Assembly (NCBI GenBank): GCA_030691225.1
Contig: JAUYES010000079.1
Location: 1-7,803, forward strand
Direction: 5' to 3'
Length of the DNA: 7,803 nucleotides
Source of the DNA: Holophaga sp.
Lineage (GTDB): Bacteria > Acidobacteriota > Holophagae > Holophagales > Holophagaceae
Part shown: one piece after another, positions 6,101 to 7,803 of the stretch
Position numbering within the stretch: position 1 is the first letter of the stretch
Layout: every line of letters starts with the position of its first letter
Notes under the pieces: model-generated
What the model was told of the DNA's origin: nothing
The model's database searches: none
The model's input: the letters and a program-made list of their open reading frames with translations, nothing else
Translations under genes and position numbers: made by a program

Positions 6101-7803
6101 TCCATGAAGGCACGGTGACACTGGATCGGATCCCTGTGGGCCGCGATCTCCGCGTGGTCGATGGCACGTACGGCAGCAGTGCCTGGTCTCCCCGCTTTGC
6201 GGATCAGGCCATTCATCTGAATCAGGATGGGGAAACCAAGACTCTGGATCTCACGCTGCCACTGGGGAGTTTGAACATCACGGTCACGGGTGATGGCGGA
6301 ACGCCGCTGGAGACTGTGTACCTGACCGCCGGTGGGCAGTCCGCTGCGGTGACTCTTGCCAATGGAACCGCCACGATCCTCAATGTGCCCTTGGACATGC
6401 CCTTCTCGGTCGCTGCCAGTGTCGCGGGGTACCTTTCGAAAGACGTTCCCAATATCACAGTGACCTCCGGTCAGCCGGTGGGAACCCTGGCGATTAGCCT
6501 AATTCAAACGCACACCGTCAATTTCTCCGTCCAGCGAACCAATGGGAATCGGATCTATTACAAGGATTGGACCTTCACGCGCAGTGGCAGCACAGCGACC
6601 CAATCCGGCGGCTACTGGGACCCCTCGACCACCTGGCAAATTACGGAAAATGGTGAATTTACTTTCACGGGTTCTGTGATGGTGGGGACCCACAAGGAAG
6701 GCAGTGTCAACAGTACGTGGTATTCCATTTGGCCGTGGACGGCGAAATCGACGATCACCTTGAGCCCCGGAAGCCCCGATCCATCCTTGATCGCAATCCT
6801 ACCGGCGCTCTCCTCCTTCACCCTGCATTTGAAGGCCGCCGATGGCACGCCCCTGGCCTGTGATCGCAGCCTGAAGCTTGCGCTGAAAAACAGCACGGTG
6901 CCTTCCTTCCTGCCCAACCTACCGACCCTGAGCTTTAATCCAAGATCCCAGGGTGCGGACCTTGTCATGGGCGAGCATTTCCCCGAAGGAACCCACACCT
7001 TTGTCTTGCAGGATTCTTCGGGTGTGGAATTGTCGACCTTCGATCTGGTCGTTCGACCCGAAGACGACGCGAGACGTTTGGAACAAAACGTGGCAGTAAT
7101 CATTCCCGCCATGGCTTCCTTGACTCTGCATTACAAGGATGCACTCGGTCGCAATCTGCAAAACTCCCACAACCTTCAGCTCGTTCTCAAACAAAGTAGC
7201 GTCGCGGGCTATGCCCCCAACCTCTCGGCCTGGGGCTTTGACCCAACCTACGGTCAGATTTTCCCGGTGGGCACCCACACCTTCGCGGTGATGGATTCTG
7301 CCTTCGGTGAGTTGACCACCTTTGATCTGGTGGTCGCTGCTACGGACGATGGAACCACCCTCGAACGGATCTTGAATCTGCCCTACGTGCGCAGCACCTG
7401 GGCCGTTCGGGCTTTAGCCAGTGATCAAGAAACACCGGCAATGGGCTCGAACCCCCGTGTGTATTGTCCAAACAATGGTTATTCAACTCCTTTGAACCAA
7501 TTCACAGGCTCCGTGATCGAAACCCCAAGCGGCACCATCCTCCGGGCCGCTGCTGAATACCGGCCTTTCGGGAAAGATGAATTTGTTCGATCTGAAAGCG
7601 GTGATCGCACTGCGGAAGAAGGTCTTGAATTCTCCGAAGACCTCACCTTGGCGCTAACCGTCACTCGTTTCCGCCTGCTGGAAACCGATGGTCAGAGTGC
7701 GGTGGAAAATGCGGGTTGCGATTTGCCCGGCATCCGCGATGAAGATTTCGATCGAAAGCCGTACGAAGTCTGGGTCGATGACCAAGATGAAACCCGCCTT
7801 CTG
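1..7803 (+). CDS. Giant multidomain carboxypeptidase-regulatory-like / Ig-like repeat protein, internal fragment open at both ends
   Basis: Frame 1 is open for all 2601 codons, with neither its true start nor its stop in view; in-frame ATGs such as the one at 121 fall inside module strands and are not credible starts. The product is a chain of about 25 beta-sandwich modules of 80-90 residues resembling the carboxypeptidase regulatory-like and Cna-B folds. Recurrent signatures are x-DG-x-P or x-DAxGxP near the start of a module, TD-x-x-G-x-(F/Y) in the middle, and LxLP or LxLxP at its end. Membrane segments, catalytic motifs, RHS YD repeats and sortase or autotransporter signals are not visible. 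Eight cysteines (residues 630, 1235, 1847, 1938, 1979, 2287, 2489, 2573) are widely scattered. Such chains usually form extracellular stalks or adhesive fibres in bacteria, so a secreted or surface location is inferred. The exact family name and function are not recognised. The open frame is certain; the general fold class is quite likely. Confidence 0.95.
172..960 (+). other. Three diverged carboxypeptidase-regulatory-like modules (residues 58-320)
   Basis: Boundaries are placed where a closing strand runs into a new opening strand: about 172-432, 433-693 and 694-960. The first opens GYIRGLLTRADGSRVPAG, a good match to the G-x-hxG-x-(V/L)-x-x-x-DG-x-x-(V)-x-A opening of carboxypeptidase regulatory-like domains, and contains the strand pair FLFGILPVGTISLVAWD. 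The second has ADSQGKASFVLPPGEYYISA, a textbook Cna-B/CarboxypepD_reg core (turn, strand, L-P-P-G-x-Y). The third lacks the glycine opening but retains DSDGQGLLRDLSVGMHSLAL in the same core position. Fold assignment rests on pattern only; sequence similarity between the three is low. Confidence 0.65.
961..1704 (+). other. Three canonical carboxypeptidase-regulatory-like modules (residues 321-568)
   Basis: The modules span about 961-1200, 1201-1437 and 1438-1704, so each is 79-89 residues. Openings are GDVTAQVVDAAGAPVSD, SVHGTIRNSSGQPTPF and GMIQGTISDPLRPGKPL, all with the x-G-x-(V/I)-x-(D/N) strand and the G-x-P turn. Core strands read TDLDGRVRFHDVYAGH, TDLNGTYRMDKLPLRQH and ADGNGQYRISSLPAGVP, matching the D-x-x-G-x-(Y/F)-x-hxxLPxG signature of the family. 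Closings are LQLAPVA, VDLVFAPV and LDLVLPRF. This is the clearest stretch for assigning the whole array to the carboxypeptidase regulatory-like superfamily. Confidence 0.75.
1705..2505 (+). other. Three diverged beta-sandwich modules (residues 569-835)
   Basis: Approximate limits are 1705-1983, 1984-2244 and 2245-2505. The first (VDVKGWTLDGHRNKIPM opening) carries a longer aromatic segment, TFFFRYLQAGQPYRL, where other modules have the F-x-(F/L)-x-x-L-P-x-G strand pair, and contains the first cysteine (residue 630). The second opens HTVRLALVYPDGTPAPG and has DGSATFTDLPNGPFRVRV. The third opens GLGTVNVAVKTASGRTL and has a glycine/phenylalanine-rich strand, VQGFGFGLLGQ, without the usual LPxG turn. 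The repeat period of about 260-280 bases is kept even though residues diverge, which supports module assignment by position. Confidence 0.6.
2506..3270 (+). repeat. Tandem three-module block, copy A (255 residues)
   Basis: Residues 836-1090 form a higher-order unit that recurs immediately downstream. It consists of sub-modules at about 2506-2751, 2752-3012 and 3013-3270. Landmarks shared with copy B are: the opening G-x-x-x-G-(I/V)-VRD; LPGRPNRA at 2662-2685; the sub-module junction L(K)GTGTV near 2740-2760; the S/P-W-(A/S)-DG segment; (D)xLEG followed by SATLD; a xxxGR(V/I)xRA opening of the third sub-module; a DGT(L/I)-x-x-P-x-P segment; GS(I/V)TL; and the end L-x-AP-x-FGS. Order and spacing of all landmarks are conserved, so this is a true duplication rather than generic fold similarity. 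Confidence 0.9.
3271..4038 (+). repeat. Tandem three-module block, copy B (256 residues)
   Basis: Residues 1091-1346 repeat copy A in the same order, one residue longer. Sub-modules lie at about 3271-3513, 3514-3768 and 3769-4038. LPGRPNRA recurs at 3421-3444. At the DNA level seven of its eight codons differ synonymously from copy A (only the second Arg codon is identical), so the duplication is old and conserved at protein rather than nucleotide level. The third sub-module keeps the WP-x-G, DGTIQVPNPSP, L-x-Y-x-x-G and GSVTL landmarks. A cysteine at residue 1235 is not matched in copy A. Confidence 0.9.
4039..4269 (+). repeat. Truncated third copy of the tandem block (first sub-module only)
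   Basis: Residues 1347-1423 open GSLSGTVKNSVGTPLSG directly after the AP-x-FG ending of copy B, exactly where a third block should start. They follow the first sub-module through TDAAGAW and the closing strand ASLDLTLL. The LPGRPNRA landmark is replaced by an unrelated ANAPSAIAAG segment. The next expected landmark, KGTGTV, is absent: after TLL the sequence changes to a different domain. So this copy consists of one sub-module, either truncated or never completed. Confidence 0.75.
4270..4977 (+). other. Larger non-repeat beta-rich domain interrupting the module array (residues 1424-1659)
   Basis: This stretch of about 235 residues has no 85-residue periodicity and lacks the G-x-P and LPxG turns. 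It starts with tyrosine/serine-rich strands (YASVYADGSFSHSWLYYW), then LLKIDGGTEAAPTAPGG and long alternating strands with charged, threonine-rich faces (VEVTLTRTV, then RDEIRLRNTDTSAHTVSLRHAVYL). Next come LLWGNGADAPLS and EWTLAPGEQKTLALAQAP, and a probable helix around RVLDRVLHGATEWIYGG. The order 'basic Arg/Thr strand, N-T-x-x-x-x-x-V-x-L strand, L-x-PGE-x-x-x-L-x-L strand' resembles a large beta-sandwich module that I recall from other giant bacterial surface proteins, where it also sits among Ig-like repeats. That resemblance is from memory and untested. It could equally be a carbohydrate-binding-like or supersandwich fold. No catalytic residues are evident. Confidence 0.55.
4978..5238 (+). 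other. Transitional beta module after the inserted domain (residues 1660-1746)
   Basis: It opens VWNATATLTLKDFLGRVPVNQG, a strand plus x-D-x-x-G-x-x-(V) turn like an Ig-like/invasin-type opening, and contains SGSVLTGLPADGGTIKIAVPG, a variant of the strand-LPxG-strand core. It ends in a proline-containing linker (LLPEAAP) before the regular array resumes. Local arginine content (EPREVLAPRRGF) is higher than in the flanking modules. Assignment to the same superfamily is likely but weaker than for neighbours. Confidence 0.5.
5239..6507 (+). other. Five regular Cna-B/carboxypeptidase-regulatory-like modules (residues 1747-2169)
   Basis: Boundaries at 5239, 5482, 5746, 6001 and 6265 give units of 243, 264, 255, 264 and 243 bases. 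Openings are PITVTVQDAHGTVVPNA, GSVALQVNNADGTPYAG, GQIQVQVLQPNGSPVAR, GSVVVNLRNLDGRPARE and GSLNITVTGDGGTPLET: G-x-hxhxV-x-x-x-G-x-P, with glycine replaced by proline in the first. Each of the first four ends in L-x-(F/L)-P-(A/G/L), as in LDFPAV, ISLPAL, LNLPGS and LDLTLPL. Core strands include TNAQGLVGPVLVTPGAYTITA and TDDSGRVLFSAIAPGVARISA. Cysteines occur at residues 1847, 1938 and 1979, the last two within one module. Lysine is nearly absent, so the Lys-Asn isopeptide bond typical of Gram-positive pilin Cna-B domains is not expected here. Confidence 0.7.
6508..6810 (+). repeat. Tryptophan-rich module, probable divergent first copy of the 100-residue repeat
   Basis: Residues 2170-2270 are 101 long, identical in length to the next repeat. 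They carry a V-GTH segment at 6682-6693, at the same offset (177 bases for the Gly codon) as the GTHTF landmark of the following copy, and end in LIAILPAL, parallel to VAVIIPAM and ILNLPYV of the next copies. Otherwise it is very different: six tryptophans in 101 residues (KDW, YWD, TTW, STW, IW, PW) and many Thr/Ser. Surface-exposed tryptophans could serve ligand or carbohydrate contact, but that is speculative. The repeat assignment rests on length, offset and ending. Confidence 0.5.
6811..7113 (+). repeat. 100-residue tandem repeat, second copy (101 residues)
   Basis: Residues 2271-2371 align clearly with the copy that follows. Shared landmarks are the opening S-(F/L)-TLH-(L/Y)-K, L-x-L-x-LK-x-S-(T/S)-V, a PNL segment, FP-x-GTHTF (GTHTF at 6988-7002), DS-x-x-(G)-EL-(S/T)-TFDLVV (FDLVV at 7039-7053), then DD, LE and a closing hydrophobic I-P/L-P strand. 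It contains an extra stretch of about seven residues (around SQGADLVMGEH) relative to the next copy, plus one cysteine (2287). The fold is presumably another Ig-like beta sandwich; the family is not recognised. Confidence 0.85.
7114..7389 (+). repeat. 100-residue tandem repeat, third copy (92 residues)
   Basis: Residues 2372-2463 repeat the previous unit: ASLTLHYK opening, LQLVLKQSSV, APNL, FPVGTHTF (GTHTF at 7270-7284), MDSAFGELTTFDLVV (FDLVV at 7321-7335), DDGTTLERILNLPYV. The middle loop is shorter than in the previous copy, accounting for the nine-residue difference in length. The protein-level match is much stronger here than between most modules of the window, suggesting a more recent duplication than the rest of the array. 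Confidence 0.85.
7390..7803 (+). other. Probable further beta module plus start of the next, acidic towards the window end (residues 2464-2601)
   Basis: A unit at about 7390-7665 (92 residues, the length of the preceding repeat) has strands STWAVRALA, RVYCPNNGY, FTGSVIETPSGTILRAAAEY and closing LTLALTV. It does not share the GTHTF or FDLVV landmarks, so it is not counted as a repeat copy. A new opening, RFRLLETDGQSAVENAG, begins near 7666 and has the x-x-DG-x-x-(V) turn. Over residues 2521-2601, 22 of 81 are Asp or Glu, ending in a dense acidic patch (DEDFDRKPYEVWVDDQDE), unlike the rest of the window. This could be a calcium-binding loop or a move into a different domain type; the window ends before it can be told. 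Confidence 0.45.

Noticed and set aside
5239..6507. Gram-positive pilin Cna-B domains with isopeptide bonds and a sortase anchor
   Set aside because: Lysines are too few and no LPxTG-type sorting signal appears in the window; the fold resemblance alone does not support a pilin.
1..7803. CRISPR array, tRNA, promoter, terminator or insertion sequence
   Set aside because: The window is entirely coding, and I saw no spaced identical DNA repeats, cloverleaf, hairpin followed by a T run, or terminal inverted repeats with target duplications.

Overview
The whole window is a single protein-coding frame. Reading the + strand from base 1 gives 2601 consecutive sense codons with no stop, so the window is an internal slice of one giant gene. 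Its start codon, signal peptide, C-terminus, promoter, ribosome binding site and terminator all lie outside. There is no intergenic DNA, RNA gene, CRISPR array or mobile element, and the minus strand holds nothing convincing.

The encoded protein looks like a bacterial extracellular or surface protein: a long string of small beta-sandwich modules, about 80-90 residues each, of the carboxypeptidase-regulatory-like / Cna-B-like / bacterial Ig-like type. Most modules start with a strand such as G-x-hydrophobic-x-G/V-x-V followed by x-D-x-x-G-x-P. They continue with a T-D-x-x-G-x-(Y/F)-x-(F/L) strand and a L-P-x-G-x-(Y/h)-x-(h)-x-(A) strand, and close on L-x-L-(P/A)-x-hG, which runs into the next module. 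About 25 such modules are visible. No enzyme active site, transmembrane stretch, low-complexity linker or coiled coil is visible. Cysteine (8 in 2601 residues) and lysine (roughly 40) are scarce; Gly, Ala, Thr, Val, Leu, Ser and Asp dominate.

Layout: (1) 1-2505, a run of diverged single modules; (2) 2506-4038, two tandem copies of a three-module block of about 255 residues; (3) 4039-4269, a third copy of only the first module of that block; (4) 4270-4977, a larger unrelated beta-rich domain that interrupts the array; (5) 4978-5238, a transitional module; (6) 5239-6507, five regular modules; (7) 6508-7389, three tandem copies of a different module of about 100 residues, the first very divergent and tryptophan-rich; (8) 7390-7803, another probable module and the beginning of a next one, strongly acidic towards the window end.

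Organism: GC is near 60% (two lines counted by hand), codon use is ordinary bacterial and there are no introns. Giant proteins with strings of carboxypeptidase-regulatory-like modules are common in Acidobacteriota (Holophagae such as Geothrix or Holophaga), myxobacteria and related environmental Gram-negatives. I lean weakly towards that group, but nothing in the window is diagnostic. The likely role is a cell-surface stalk, adhesin or scaffold, with any functional head or anchor outside the window; this is inference from architecture.
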